Assembly: GCF_900114325.1 (NCBI RefSeq) | Contig: NZ_FOSR01000006.1 | Span: 62,001-126,000, forward strand | DNA: 64,000 nucleotides | Origin: Rhodanobacter glycinis | GTDB taxonomy: Bacteria; Pseudomonadota; Gammaproteobacteria; Xanthomonadales; Rhodanobacteraceae | Direction of reading: 5' to 3' | In this document: in pieces, positions 42,889 through 51,724 of the stretch | How positions within the stretch are numbered: position 1 is the stretch's first letter | How the letters are laid out: every line of letters starts with the position of its first letter | Notes under the pieces: generated by a model | Seen by the model: only the letters and a program-made list of their open reading frames with translations | Database searches by the model: none | What the model was told of the DNA's origin: nothing | Position numbers and translations under genes: made by a program

Positions 42889-44112
42889 ATGAAGCGCGTC
42901 GTCATTACCGGCATGGGCGGGATCACCGCGCTGGGCCACGACTGGGACACCATCGCAACACGCCTGCGCGAGGGTCGCAACGCGGTGCGGCGCATGCCCG
43001 AGTGGGATTACTTCGATGGCCTGAACAGCCGCCTCGGTTGTCCCGTGGACGATTTCGACGTGCCACGCTGGCCGCGCCAGAAACTGCGTTCGATGGGGCG
43101 CGTGGCGCAGTTGGCCGTGGCCGCCAGTGAACATGCCTTGCGCGATGCCGGGCTGCATGACGACGCGACGATTCGCGACGGCCGCATGGGTGTGGCTTAT
43201 GGTTCGTCCGGCGGCAGCATCGAGCCGGTGCGGGTGATGGGTCGCATGCTCGACACCGGTTCGATGCAGGGCGTCACCGCCACCAGTTATATCCAGATGA
43301 TGGCGCACACCACCGCAGTGAACGTCGGCGTGTTCTTCGGACTGAAGGGGCGGATCATTCCCACCTCCAGCGCATGTACCTCCGGCAGCCAGGCGATCGG
43401 TTACGGCTACGAGGCGATCCAGCACGGCAAGCAGAAGCTCATGTTGTGTGGCGGTGCGGAGGAGCTTTCCGGCCCCGGCGCGGCGGTGTTCGACACGCTG
43501 TTCGCTACCAGCACGCGCAACGACGAAGCGCAGCTCACGCCGCGTCCGTTCGACCGCCATCGCGACGGGCTGGTGGTGGGTGAAGGGGCCTGCACGCTGG
43601 TGCTGGAGGAATACGAACACGCCAGGGCGCGCGGCGCGACGATCCATGCGGAAGTGCTGGGCTTCGGTTGCAATTCCGATGGCGCGCACATCACCCAGCC
43701 CACCGCCGAAACGATGGCGGTGGCGATGCGGCTGGCGCTGGATGACGCGCAACTGCCAGCGGACGCGATCGGCTACATCAGCGCCCACGGCACCGCCACC
43801 GACCGTGGCGACGTGGCCGAAAGCCACGCCACCCACGACGTATTCGGTGCGCGCGTGCCGATCAGCTCGATGAAGAGTTACGTCGGCCACACGCTGGGCG
43901 CCTGCGGCGCGCTGGAAGCGTGGTGGACAGTGGCGATGATGCGTGAAGGCTGGTTTGCGCCCACGATCAACCTGAGCGAGATCGATCCGGAATGCGCCGA
44001 GCTGGATTACATCATCGGCAGCGCTCGCCAGCTCGCCACCGAGCGCGTGATGAGCAACAACTTCGCCTTCGGCGGCATCAATACCTCGCTGATCCTCGGG
44101 GCCTGCGCATGA
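42889..44112 (+). CDS. Ketosynthase, FabF-like (KS 1)
   Basis: 407 residues. The thiolase-fold triad is complete: Cys163 in SSACTSGSQAIG, His300 in SAHGTATDRGD and His334 in SYVGHTLGACG. Corresponds in position and type to the ApeR/ApeO ketosynthases of aryl-polyene clusters, condensing malonyl units on the carrier protein. Stop and next start are close. Cytosolic. The second ketosynthase follows within 20 bases. Confidence 0.85.
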   Translation: MKRVVITGMGGITALGHDWDTIATRLREGRNAVRRMPEWDYFDGLNSRLGCPVDDFDVPRWPRQKLRSMGRVAQLAVAASEHALRDAGLHDDATIRDGRMGVAYGSSGGSIEPVRVMGRMLDTGSMQGVTATSYIQMMAHTTAVNVGVFFGLKGRIIPTSSACTSGSQAIGYGYEAIQHGKQKLMLCGGAEELSGPGAAVFDTLFATSTRNDEAQLTPRPFDRHRDGLVVGEGACTLVLEEYEHARARGATIHAEVLGFGCNSDGAHITQPTAETMAVAMRLALDDAQLPADAIGYISAHGTATDRGDVAESHATHDVFGARVPISSMKSYVGHTLGACGALEAWWTVAMMREGWFAPTINLSEIDPECAELDYIIGSARQLATERVMSNNFAFGGINTSLILGACA

Positions 44113-44131
44113 CGTGCGGAGCGTGCAGTTG

Positions 44132-45379
44132 ATGCGCCTGCGCGACGCCAACGGCCTGCCGCGCGTGGTGGTGACCGGCAGCGGTTCGCTATCCTGCCTG
44201 GGTCACGGCAACGTGGCGTTCTTCGATGCCTTGCGCGCGGGCCGTGGTGGCTTGCGCCCGATGGCGGGGTTCGCTGCGCTGGGCCTGCGCGCTCGTGTGG
44301 GCGGCCCGGTCGACCTCACCGGTATGCCCGAAGCACCGCGCAAGCTGCGCCGTTTTTTCGCCCCGCCCGGCCTGTACGCGTGGCATGCCGCGAACGAGGC
44401 GTTCGCGCAAGCGGGCGTGACGCCGGAACACCTGCGTGCTGATGACTGCGGACTGGTATTCGGTGGCGGCGCCGCGCTGAGCGAACACGAAGCGGGGCTG
44501 GCCAGTCATCGCGCCAAAGGCATCGCCAAGCTGTCGCCGTTCTGGGTGCCACGCGGCATGAGCAGCGCGCTGTCCGCCAGCCTGGCGCATGCGTTCGACA
44601 TCGGCGGCACCAGCCTCACCCTCAGCTCGGCCTGCACCAGCGCCACCCACGCGATTGGCCACGCGATGGAGCTGATCCAGCTCGGTCGCCAACAGATGGT
44701 GGTCACCGGCGGCGCGGAAGAACTGCACGACAGCACGGCGATGTGGTTCGACGCGATGGGTGCGCTGTCGCCACAGCATGATCCCGCGCTGGCCTCGCGT
44801 CCCTGCGACCGCGACCGCGACGGCTTCGTGCTGGCCGCCGGCGCCGGCGTGCTGGTGCTGGAATCACTGGAACATGCGCACGCGCGCGGTGCCACCGTGC
44901 TGGCCGAACTCGCCGGCTACGGCAACTGCACCGATGCCGCCAGCATGGTCGGCCCCGGTGCCGACGGCATCGCCCGCGCAATGCGCCAGGCACTGGACCG
45001 CGCCGGCACCCTGCCCGACTACATCAACACCCACGCCTGCTCCACGCCGCAGGGCGACCTGGCCGAATGGCAGGCCATCCGCACGGTGTTCGCCGAGCGC
45101 GGCGCGGCGGTGCCACCGCTGTCCTCGATCAAGGGCCTGACCGGTCACGCCCCCGGCGCCGCCGGTGCGCTGGATGCCATCGCCGGATTGCTGATGATGC
45201 AGCACGATCTGCTCGTCGCCGGCCGGGTGGTGGACACACCCGATCCCGACTTCGCCGATGCTCCATTGCTCGCTGCCAACCGCGCGCAACGCATCGACAG
45301 CGTGCTGTCCAACAGCTTCGGCTTCGGCGGCAGTTGCGCCTCGCTGCTATTCCGCCGCTACACGGAGGACGCCGCATGA
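44132..45379 (+). CDS. Ketosynthase, FabF-like (KS 2)
   Basis: 415 residues from ATG 44132 (GGAG eleven bases upstream); GTG 44114 also opens the frame. Cys168 in SSACTSATHAIG, His301 in NTHACSTPQGD (the usual HGT is HAC here) and His339 in LTGHAPGAAGA, so a catalytic triad is possible. More divergent than KS 1 and KS 3: the first 100 residues are unusual and the family's HGTxT motif is altered. Likely part of a heterodimer with a ketosynthase or chain-length partner. Same strand, 19 bases after KS 1. Confidence 0.8.
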   Translation: MRLRDANGLPRVVVTGSGSLSCLGHGNVAFFDALRAGRGGLRPMAGFAALGLRARVGGPVDLTGMPEAPRKLRRFFAPPGLYAWHAANEAFAQAGVTPEHLRADDCGLVFGGGAALSEHEAGLASHRAKGIAKLSPFWVPRGMSSALSASLAHAFDIGGTSLTLSSACTSATHAIGHAMELIQLGRQQMVVTGGAEELHDSTAMWFDAMGALSPQHDPALASRPCDRDRDGFVLAAGAGVLVLESLEHAHARGATVLAELAGYGNCTDAASMVGPGADGIARAMRQALDRAGTLPDYINTHACSTPQGDLAEWQAIRTVFAERGAAVPPLSSIKGLTGHAPGAAGALDAIAGLLMMQHDLLVAGRVVDTPDPDFADAPLLAANRAQRIDSVLSNSFGFGGSCASLLFRRYTEDAA

Positions 45380-45509
45380 GGGCCTCCCGGGAAACCCGCA
45401 AGGCATCCGTGGGTAAGAGCGCACCCTGTGCGCGATGGCTTTGGCGCCGGTCGAAGCCAGAAGCGTTCGCGCACAGGGTGCGCTCCTACACTGACTTTTC
45501 GAGGTGTCC
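45380..45509. repeat. TAGGAGC-type hairpin in the polyene cluster
   Basis: Arms 45413-45435 and 45467-45489 (one mismatch; GTAAGAGC on the left). It lies between KS 2 and the chain-length-factor-like gene. No other feature. Confidence 0.8.
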
Positions 45510-46259
45510 ATGATCGACCTGCGCATCGAACGCTGGCAGGCATGGGCGCCCGGCCTGGACAACGCCGCGGCGTGGCAAGCCTGGGCACAAGCGCCACACG
45601 CCGTGTCCGACGACGGCAAGCTGCAACCAGCGTGTGCCTTCCTGCCGGCGATGCAGCGCCGCCGCCTGAGCCGGCTGGCGCGCATGACCCTGGAAGCCGC
45701 GTGGCCGCTGTGCGACGACGGCGAGCAATTGCCATTCGTGTTCGCCTCGCGTCATGGCGAAACCACGCGCACGCTCGCCCTGCTTGGCGACCTGGTCGAT
45801 GAGCAGCCGCTGTCGCCGACCCAGTTCGGCCTGTCGGTGCATAACGCCATCGCCGGTCAATGGTCGATTCTGCGCGAACAGCGCGGCGAGTCGGTGGCGC
45901 TTGCCGGCGAGGCCGATGCCTTCGAGCACGCCATGCTGGAAGGCACGCTGCAACTGGCCGCCGGCGCCCCATCCGTGCTGGTGGTGGTCGCCGAGGAACT
46001 GCCGCCGCCGGCCTATGCCGAGTGGATCGACGACGTGCCGTTCTCCTATGCTGTCGCGCTGCGTTTGGGGAAAACCACAGCCACCGGCGAAGCGCCGACC
46101 ACCACCGACTGGCAACTGCAGCCAGGCCGGCACGACGACCGTGGCACACCTTGCGCATGGCCGCACGCGCTGGATTTCCTGCGCGCTCTGCTCGTTCATG
46201 AACCGTCACTGGAACACGTATGGAAAGCACGCCGCTGGAACTGGCAACGCAGCCGCTGA
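45510..46259 (+). CDS. Chain-length-factor-like protein (beta-ketoacyl synthase N-terminal type)
   Basis: 249 residues from ATG 45510 (GAGG five bases upstream). Reads as a truncated thiolase fold (RHGETTRTLALLGDLV, SPTQFGLSVHNAIAGQWSIL, VVVAEELPPP) without any catalytic cysteine or histidine at the usual places. Matches the beta-ketoacyl-synthase chain length factor family (ApeC type) that pairs with a ketosynthase to set the number of double bonds. The next start lies 40 bases inside its 3' end, so translation is coupled. Confidence 0.8.
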   Translation: MIDLRIERWQAWAPGLDNAAAWQAWAQAPHAVSDDGKLQPACAFLPAMQRRRLSRLARMTLEAAWPLCDDGEQLPFVFASRHGETTRTLALLGDLVDEQPLSPTQFGLSVHNAIAGQWSILREQRGESVALAGEADAFEHAMLEGTLQLAAGAPSVLVVVAEELPPPAYAEWIDDVPFSYAVALRLGKTTATGEAPTTTDWQLQPGRHDDRGTPCAWPHALDFLRALLVHEPSLEHVWKARRWNWQRSR

Positions 46260-47026
46260 ACCGGCGCACCGACGCATGGGCCGTGCGGCTGGTCGCCACC
46301 GGCGCCAGCTTCGTGCTGTTCGGATTGGGCGGCCTGCTGCTGTGGATATTCCTGCTGCCGGTGCTGGCCTGCCTGCCCGGTGGAGTGATGGCACGACGCC
46401 GGCGCGCACGCGCCGCGATCAGTCGCGCGTTCCGCCTGCACGCCTGGTTCATGCGACGCAGCGGCGTCCTCACCTTGCATATCGATGGCGTGCAGCGACT
46501 GGGACAACCCGGCCAGATGATCGTGGCCAACCATCCCTCGCTGATCGACGTGGTGTTTCTGATCGGCCAGTTGCGCGACACCAACTGCATCGTCAAGGCC
46601 GGCCTGTTTCGCAACCCGTGCATGCGCGGGCCGGTGCGCGCGGCGCAATACATCAGCAACGATGGCAGCATGACCATGCTGGAGCGCGCCGCCGACGTGC
46701 TGCGCGAAGGGCAATCGCTGCTGGTGTTTCCCGAAGGCACGCGCACCACGCCGGGCTGCGCGCCGGTGTTCCATCGCGGCGCGGCGGCCATCGCCTTGCG
46801 TGGCGCGCGTTGCGTCACACCGGTGTTCATCACCGTCGAACCGACCACGCTGACCAAGGCCGAGCCGTGGTATCGCATCCCCGACCGCCGCGTGCAGGTG
46901 CGCCTGCGCGTGGGCGCGGACATCGACCCCGCCGACTTCAACACCAACGCACCACTGCCGGTCGCCTCGCGCCGGCTCAACGACCATTTGCATCAACTCT
47001 TTCTCAGGGAACTCGCCACCTCGTGA
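46220..47026 (+). CDS. Lysophospholipid acyltransferase-like protein (ApeD type)
   Basis: 268 residues. N-terminal membrane helix (about 25-50). PlsC-type acyltransferase motifs: NHPSLID (H105-D110, the HX4D catalytic pair) and FPEGTR (170-175). In aryl-polyene systems this type is thought to acylate or anchor the polyene to a lipid. Overlaps the preceding gene by 40 bases and the following carrier protein by four, so translation is coupled. Confidence 0.8.
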   Translation: MESTPLELATQPLNRRTDAWAVRLVATGASFVLFGLGGLLLWIFLLPVLACLPGGVMARRRRARAAISRAFRLHAWFMRRSGVLTLHIDGVQRLGQPGQMIVANHPSLIDVVFLIGQLRDTNCIVKAGLFRNPCMRGPVRAAQYISNDGSMTMLERAADVLREGQSLLVFPEGTRTTPGCAPVFHRGAAAIALRGARCVTPVFITVEPTTLTKAEPWYRIPDRRVQVRLRVGADIDPADFNTNAPLPVASRRLNDHLHQLFLRELATS

Positions 47027-47313
47027 ACGCACCGACCCAGACCGCACTCGAGCAGGCCATCGCCCAGCTCATCATCGACACGCTGAACCTGGAAGACCTC
47101 CAGGCCTCCGACATTCCGCCGGCGCAACCGCTGTTCGGCGAAGGCCTGGGGCTGGACTCGGTGGACGCGCTGGAACTGGCGCTGGCGCTGCAGAAGCGTT
47201 ACGGCATTCGCGTGGAATCCGATGCGAAGAACGCACGCGAGCACTTCGCCACCGTCGCCAACCTCGCCGCCTATGTCGCCTCGCAGCAAGGCGCCGGCGA
47301 TGGCGCACACTGA
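47023..47313 (+). CDS. Acyl carrier protein 2
   Basis: 96 residues from GTG 47023, whose G-T-G-A overlaps the TGA of the acyltransferase gene. Phosphopantetheine serine in GLGLDSVDALEL (S46). Second carrier protein of the cluster, as in ApeE/ApeF pairs. Small and acidic; expected to be modified by a cellular 4'-phosphopantetheinyl transferase. None is visible in this window. Confidence 0.85.
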   Translation: MNAPTQTALEQAIAQLIIDTLNLEDLQASDIPPAQPLFGEGLGLDSVDALELALALQKRYGIRVESDAKNAREHFATVANLAAYVASQQGAGDGAH

Positions 47314-47334
47314 CGACGCCTGCCCTGCGCATCG

Positions 47335-47910
47335 ATGAACACCATGCCGAACGGATCGCCGCGACCCAAGTTGACCCGCCTGCTGCTGCCGCTGGCCGGC
47401 GTGCTGTATCCGTTCGTCGTCTACTACGGCATGGAAAAGGTGGCGCCGCCGGTATTCGCGCTGGTGCTGGGCGCGATCTGGCTGATCCGCGCACCGACAC
47501 TGCTGCGCGAGCCCGGCGGACGCTGGATGGTCGCCGTGGCGTTGGCGTATTGCGTGCTGCTGGCCGTGAGCGGCGAGGAGCAATTGCTGCGCTGGTACCC
47601 CACCCTGATCAGTGTCTTCCTGCTTGCCACGTTTGGCCTGAGCCTGGTCTTCGGGCCGCCTCTCGTCGAGCGAATAGCGCGCCTGCGCGAACCCGACCTG
47701 CCCCCGGAAGCCGTGCCTTACACGCGCAAGGTCACCTGGGTGTGGGTAGGCTTTTTCGTGTTCAACGGACTGATGTCGGCGGCGCTCACGCTGTGGGCGC
47801 CGCTGAAGTGGTGGACGCTGTACAACGGCCTGATCGTGTACTTCATCATGGCCGTGCTGTTCGTCGGCGAATGGCTGCTGCGCCAGCGCATGCGGAAGCG
47901 CTACGCATGA
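47335..47910 (+). CDS. Small membrane protein of aryl-polyene clusters (COG4648 type)
   Basis: 191 residues with five to six membrane helices (first about 15-35, last about 160-180). Matches in size and position the ApeG-type inner-membrane protein found in aryl-polyene clusters; role unknown, possibly membrane assembly of the synthase complex. Its ATG has no strong SD but follows the ACP gene by 21 bases. Stop overlaps the next start (ATGA). Confidence 0.75.
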   Translation: MNTMPNGSPRPKLTRLLLPLAGVLYPFVVYYGMEKVAPPVFALVLGAIWLIRAPTLLREPGGRWMVAVALAYCVLLAVSGEEQLLRWYPTLISVFLLATFGLSLVFGPPLVERIARLREPDLPPEAVPYTRKVTWVWVGFFVFNGLMSAALTLWAPLKWWTLYNGLIVYFIMAVLFVGEWLLRQRMRKRYA

Positions 47911-48263
47911 ATGCGCCGCGCACCGCCGAGTTGCTCGACGAACGCGAAGTCGATGGCGTCTGGACGCTGCGTCTGCGCCTGCCGCCGGAGCTGGCGCATT
48001 TCACCGGGCACTTTCCCGGTGCCCCGGTGTTGCCCGGCGTACTGCAGGTGCAATGGGCACTGGCGCTGGCGGCGCCGCGACTGGGCATCACTCCGCGCTG
48101 CCGCGAGATGGAGGCGCTGAAATTCCAGCGCCTGTTGCGCCCGGGCGACGAGGTGGAACTGGAACTGCGACTGGACGCCACGCGCGGCAAGCTGCACTTC
48201 GCCTATCGGATCGACGGTGCGCATTGCTCGTCCGGCCGCCTGCGCGTGGAGCCGGCGGCATGA
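47907..48263 (+). CDS. FabZ-like 3-hydroxyacyl carrier protein dehydratase (ApeI type)
   Basis: 118 residues. Hot-dog fold with HFTGHFPGAPVLPGVLQVQW: the histidine of the FabZ pattern GHFP is kept (H35) and the following glycine-rich helix start. No second domain. The ketoreductase, this dehydratase and a second one (51721) make the trans-2 double bonds of the polyene chain. Starts in the ATGA overlap with the membrane protein gene; the next gene starts in an ATGA overlap with its end. Confidence 0.85.
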   Translation: MNAPRTAELLDEREVDGVWTLRLRLPPELAHFTGHFPGAPVLPGVLQVQWALALAAPRLGITPRCREMEALKFQRLLRPGDEVELELRLDATRGKLHFAYRIDGAHCSSGRLRVEPAA

Positions 48264-49225
48264 GCGACGCAGGCGTGCAGGAGCCGCATTGGGCCGCACA
48301 GAAGGAGCGCGGCAGCTTCGCCTTGATGAAACTCACGGCGCTGGCGTTGCGCCACCTCGGCCGACGTCCGATGACGCCAGTGCTGTACCTGATCGTGCTG
48401 TACTTCTTCGTGTTCGGCCGTCGCGCGCGGCGCAACATACGCCAGTACCAGACCTACCTCGCCAACTGGAGTGGACGCGACGAACTGCGCTCCACCACGC
48501 GCCGCGTGTTCGGCCAGTTCATGGCTTTCGGCGAGAGCCTGCTTGATCGCCTCGACGTGTGGCATGGGCGGCTCGGCCCGGCGCAGGTCGAGCTGCACGA
48601 CCCGGCCGGCGTGCGCGACCAGCTGCGCCAATGCCTGCATGGCGGACGCGGACAGATTCTGGTCTGCACCCACCTGGGCAACCTCGACGTCTGCCGCGCG
48701 CTGGCGGAGATGGGAGAACAGGTACCGCTGAACGTGCTGGTGCACAACCGTCACGTCGCCCATTTCAACCAGTTGCAGAGTGAGGCCGGTGATCGCCAGC
48801 TGCGCCTGCTGCAGGTCAGCGAGATGGACGCGGCGCTGATGCTCGACCTGTCGCAACGGCTGGATCGCGGCGAATGGCTGGCGATTGCCGGCGACCGCGT
48901 GCCGCTCAACGATGGCCGTCGTGTCAACGTGGATTTCCTCGGCCATGTCGCGCCGTTTCCGCAAGGTCCGTGGCTGATGGCCGGCCTACTGCGCTGCCCG
49001 GTGAACCTGATGTGCTGCCTGAAGATCGATGGCCGCTACCAGATCCGGCTGGAGCCATTCCTCGACTTGCCGACGTGGGAGCGCGGGCGACGTGAGCAAA
49101 CCATTGCCCAATGGACGCAACGCTACGCCGACCGCCTCGCCCAGCTATGCCTGCTGGCGCCGCAACAATGGTTCAATTTCTACGCCTACTGGCCATCCAT
49201 CCATCAGGGAGAAACCGATGCGTAG
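48260..49225 (+). CDS. LpxL-type lysophospholipid acyltransferase-like protein
   Basis: 321 residues. One membrane helix at about 35-52 and the LPLAT motif VCTHLGNLDVCRAL, where the usual HLGNWE is HLGNLD. In enterobacterial aryl-polyene clusters this part is fused to the glycosyltransferase (ApeJ); here it is separate, 9.4 kb from the GT2 gene. Likely transfers an acyl or polyene group to a lipid acceptor. Overlaps the preceding gene (ATGA) and the thioesterase gene by eight bases. Confidence 0.75.
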   Translation: MSDAGVQEPHWAAQKERGSFALMKLTALALRHLGRRPMTPVLYLIVLYFFVFGRRARRNIRQYQTYLANWSGRDELRSTTRRVFGQFMAFGESLLDRLDVWHGRLGPAQVELHDPAGVRDQLRQCLHGGRGQILVCTHLGNLDVCRALAEMGEQVPLNVLVHNRHVAHFNQLQSEAGDRQLRLLQVSEMDAALMLDLSQRLDRGEWLAIAGDRVPLNDGRRVNVDFLGHVAPFPQGPWLMAGLLRCPVNLMCCLKIDGRYQIRLEPFLDLPTWERGRREQTIAQWTQRYADRLAQLCLLAPQQWFNFYAYWPSIHQGETDA

Positions 49226-49694
49226 CCGCGGCGTGATGCACGTTGACAGCGAAATCGTGGTGCCGTTCTACGACGTCGATTCGATGGACGTGGTCTGGCA
49301 TGGTCACTACGTGAAATACCTGGAAGTGGCGCGCTGCGCGCTGCTCGACCTGATCGGCCACAACTACACGCAGATGAAGGCCGCCGGTTACGTCTGGCCA
49401 GTGATCGACGTGCAGTTGCGCTACGTGCGCCCGGCCCGTTTCGGACAGCGCCTGCGCGTGCGCGCCGAGCTGGTGGAATGGCAGAACCGGCTGAAGATCC
49501 ACTACCTCGTCAGCGATGCCGCCAGCGGCGAGCGTATGACCCGCGCCAGCACCGTGCAGGTGGCTGTGCGCCTGGCCGATGGCGAGATGCAACTGGTTTC
49601 GCCGCAGATTTTTATTGATGCCGTGGAGCAAAGTATTTCCATTGGTCATGCTGACCGAGCACATGAACAGGTGAGCGCTCATGACCGCTCCTAG
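49218..49694 (+). CDS. Thioesterase, 4-hydroxybenzoyl-CoA type (ApeK type)
   Basis: 158 residues from ATG 49218, overlapping the acyltransferase end. Hot-dog thioesterase pattern VPFYDVDSMDVVWHGHYVKY (catalytic Asp in the YxVDxxxxVWH segment). Releases acyl or aryl-polyenoyl chains from thioester linkage. The last 25 residues (AVEQSISIGHADRAHEQVSA) are charged and near a repeat, so the natural end may be earlier. Followed by a CGTCATCCCAGCGC repeat pair. Confidence 0.8.
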   Translation: MRSRGVMHVDSEIVVPFYDVDSMDVVWHGHYVKYLEVARCALLDLIGHNYTQMKAAGYVWPVIDVQLRYVRPARFGQRLRVRAELVEWQNRLKIHYLVSDAASGERMTRASTVQVAVRLADGEMQLVSPQIFIDAVEQSISIGHADRAHEQVSAHDRS

Positions 49695-49811
49695 CATCCG
49701 GATTCTGCTCGTCATCCCAGCGCAAGCTGGGATCCAGTGCCTCCGAGCCATTGAACAAAAGACACTGGATTCCTGCTTGCGCAGGAATGACGAACAAAGA
49801 ACCTATTGATC
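49695..49811. repeat. CGTCATCCCAGCGCAAGCTGG inverted pair
   Basis: Left unit about 49708-49735, right unit ending TTGCGCAGGAATGACG at about 49795. Separates the thioesterase gene from the methyltransferase gene; no other feature. Confidence 0.7.
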
Positions 49812-50534
49812 ATGACCTACGCCAGCCCTACCTACGTCGAAGAAACCCGCATCGGTTTCCGCTTCCTCGCCACTCACACCTGGCAGCACCATGTGCTGCG
49901 CGTGGCGATCAATGACCTGAAGCGCTTGATCGGCGACCCGCTGCCGCAAGGCGGCGTGCTGCTTGACGTCGGCTGCGGCCAGGGGCGTTCGTTCCGGCTG
50001 CTGCGTGAGGCCTTCGCGCCCCGCCGATTGATTGGACTGGATGCCGACCCGCACAGCGTCGAGTTGTCGCGCATCGAAGCGCAGCGCGAGGGCATCGACG
50101 TGGAGCTGCACGTTGCCGACTGCGCGCGCATCGAGTTGCCCGATGCCAGCGTGGACATCGTGTTCTGCCACCAGACGTTCCATCACCTGGTTGAACAGGA
50201 ACAGGCGCTGGCCGAGTTCTGGCGCGTGCTGAAACCCGGCGGCCGGCTGTTGTTCGCCGAATCGACCAAGGCGTATATCGACACGTGGGTGATTCGCTGG
50301 TTCTTCCGTCACCCGATGCACGTGCAGAAAAGTGCCGACGGCTACCTCGCCATGCTGCGCACGCAGGGTTTCGTGTTCGATGACGCCCACGTTTCGCTGC
50401 CCTATCTGTGGTGGAGCCGTTCGAAGGATTTCGGTTTGCTTGAACGCTGGGGGCTGCGAGCGCCGCCACCGCCGGGCCAGCGCGAGGAAACCCTGGTGAA
50501 CGTGGCCGCGCGCAAACCGATGGAACGCGCATGA
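49812..50534 (+). CDS. SAM-dependent methyltransferase (ApeB type)
   Basis: 240 residues from ATG 49812 (TTG 49806 is an alternative). Motif I VLLDVGCGQGRSFRLL (about 49-64), acid at LIGLDADP (about 77), motif IV HVADCARIELPDASVDIVFC. In aryl-polyene clusters a methyltransferase methylates the aryl head group (often a hydroxyl). Substrate here not known, but the position in the cluster supports that role. Followed by KS 3 with an ATGA overlap (50531). Confidence 0.75.
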   Translation: MTYASPTYVEETRIGFRFLATHTWQHHVLRVAINDLKRLIGDPLPQGGVLLDVGCGQGRSFRLLREAFAPRRLIGLDADPHSVELSRIEAQREGIDVELHVADCARIELPDASVDIVFCHQTFHHLVEQEQALAEFWRVLKPGGRLLFAESTKAYIDTWVIRWFFRHPMHVQKSADGYLAMLRTQGFVFDDAHVSLPYLWWSRSKDFGLLERWGLRAPPPPGQREETLVNVAARKPMERA

Positions 50535-51724
50535 GCCACGCCTACCTCAACGCACTTGGCGTGACCTGCACGCTCGGCAGCGGCAAGGCCGCGGTGGCCG
50601 AGGCGTTGTTTGCCGGCGACGATCGCTGCCTGCAACCCGAGTCCGGCTGGATTCCCGGCCATGCGCCGTCACTCGGTGCGGTGCGCACGCCGTTGCCGGC
50701 CATGCCCGAATCCCTGGCGGCCAGCCGCGACAACCGCTGCAATCGCCTGCTGCTGGCCGCCGCGATGGAGATCGAGGGCGATATTCGCACCGCCATCGCA
50801 CACTACGGCAGCGAGCGCATCGGCATCGTGCTCGGCACCAGCACCGGCGGTATCGAGGAAGCCACCGATGGCCTCGCCGCCTGGCGTCGCGATGGCACAT
50901 GGCCGTCTGAATATCGATACGCCCACCAGGAACTGGCTGGCCCGGCCGAATGTCTCGCCGAATGGCTGGGGCTGGCCGGTCCCTGCTACGTCATCTCCAC
51001 CGCCTGCACCTCCGGCGCACGCGCGCTGATCAGCGCGCAGCGGCTGTTGCAGGTCGGCGTCTGCGATGCCGTGCTATGCGGCGGCGTGGACACGCTGGCG
51101 CGGCTGCCGATCAACGGCTTCCATGCGCTGGAAGCGCTGGACCCGGCGCGCTGCAATCCGTTCTCGCGGCATCGCCACGGCATCAATATCGGCGAGGCCG
51201 CCGCACTGTTCCTGATGACCCGCGAGCGCGGTCCGGTACAGCTGCTGGGCAGTGGCGCCAGTTCGGATGCCCACCACATGTCGGCGCCCGATCCGGATGG
51301 TCGCGGCGCGATGCAGGCGATGCGTGCCGCACTGGCCGATGCCGGGCTGCAACCGGCGCAGATCGACTACCTCAACCTGCACGGCACCGCCACCGAACAC
51401 AACGACCGCATGGAAAGCCGCGCGGTGGCCGACGTGTTCACCGATGGCGTGCCTTGCGCATCGACCAAGTCGCTCACCGGTCACACGCTGGCCGCCGCCG
51501 GCGCGCTGGAAGCGGCGTTCTGCTGGCTGAGCCTGACCGACGCGCGCGCCATGCGGCGGCTGCCACCGCAGGTATGGGATGGCGCAGCCGATCCAGAACA
51601 GCCCTCATTGAACTTCGTCCACACCGGCGAGCATCTACCGGCCGGTCGCCCGTGCCGATTGATGAGCAATTCCTTCGCCTTCGGCGGCAACAATGCCTGC
51701 CTGATTCTCGGGGACCCGCGATGA
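50531..51724 (+). CDS. Ketosynthase, FabB/FabF-like (KS 3)
   Basis: 397 residues. Complete triad: Cys159 in ISTACTSGARAL, His284 in NLHGTATEHND and His318 in LTGHTLAAAGAL. ApeO-type position, third ketosynthase in the cluster. Two more genes follow with four-base overlaps, so it belongs to a tightly coupled KS-dehydratase-ketoreductase block. No other domain. Confidence 0.85.
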   Translation: MSHAYLNALGVTCTLGSGKAAVAEALFAGDDRCLQPESGWIPGHAPSLGAVRTPLPAMPESLAASRDNRCNRLLLAAAMEIEGDIRTAIAHYGSERIGIVLGTSTGGIEEATDGLAAWRRDGTWPSEYRYAHQELAGPAECLAEWLGLAGPCYVISTACTSGARALISAQRLLQVGVCDAVLCGGVDTLARLPINGFHALEALDPARCNPFSRHRHGINIGEAAALFLMTRERGPVQLLGSGASSDAHHMSAPDPDGRGAMQAMRAALADAGLQPAQIDYLNLHGTATEHNDRMESRAVADVFTDGVPCASTKSLTGHTLAAAGALEAAFCWLSLTDARAMRRLPPQVWDGAADPEQPSLNFVHTGEHLPAGRPCRLMSNSFAFGGNNACLILGDPR

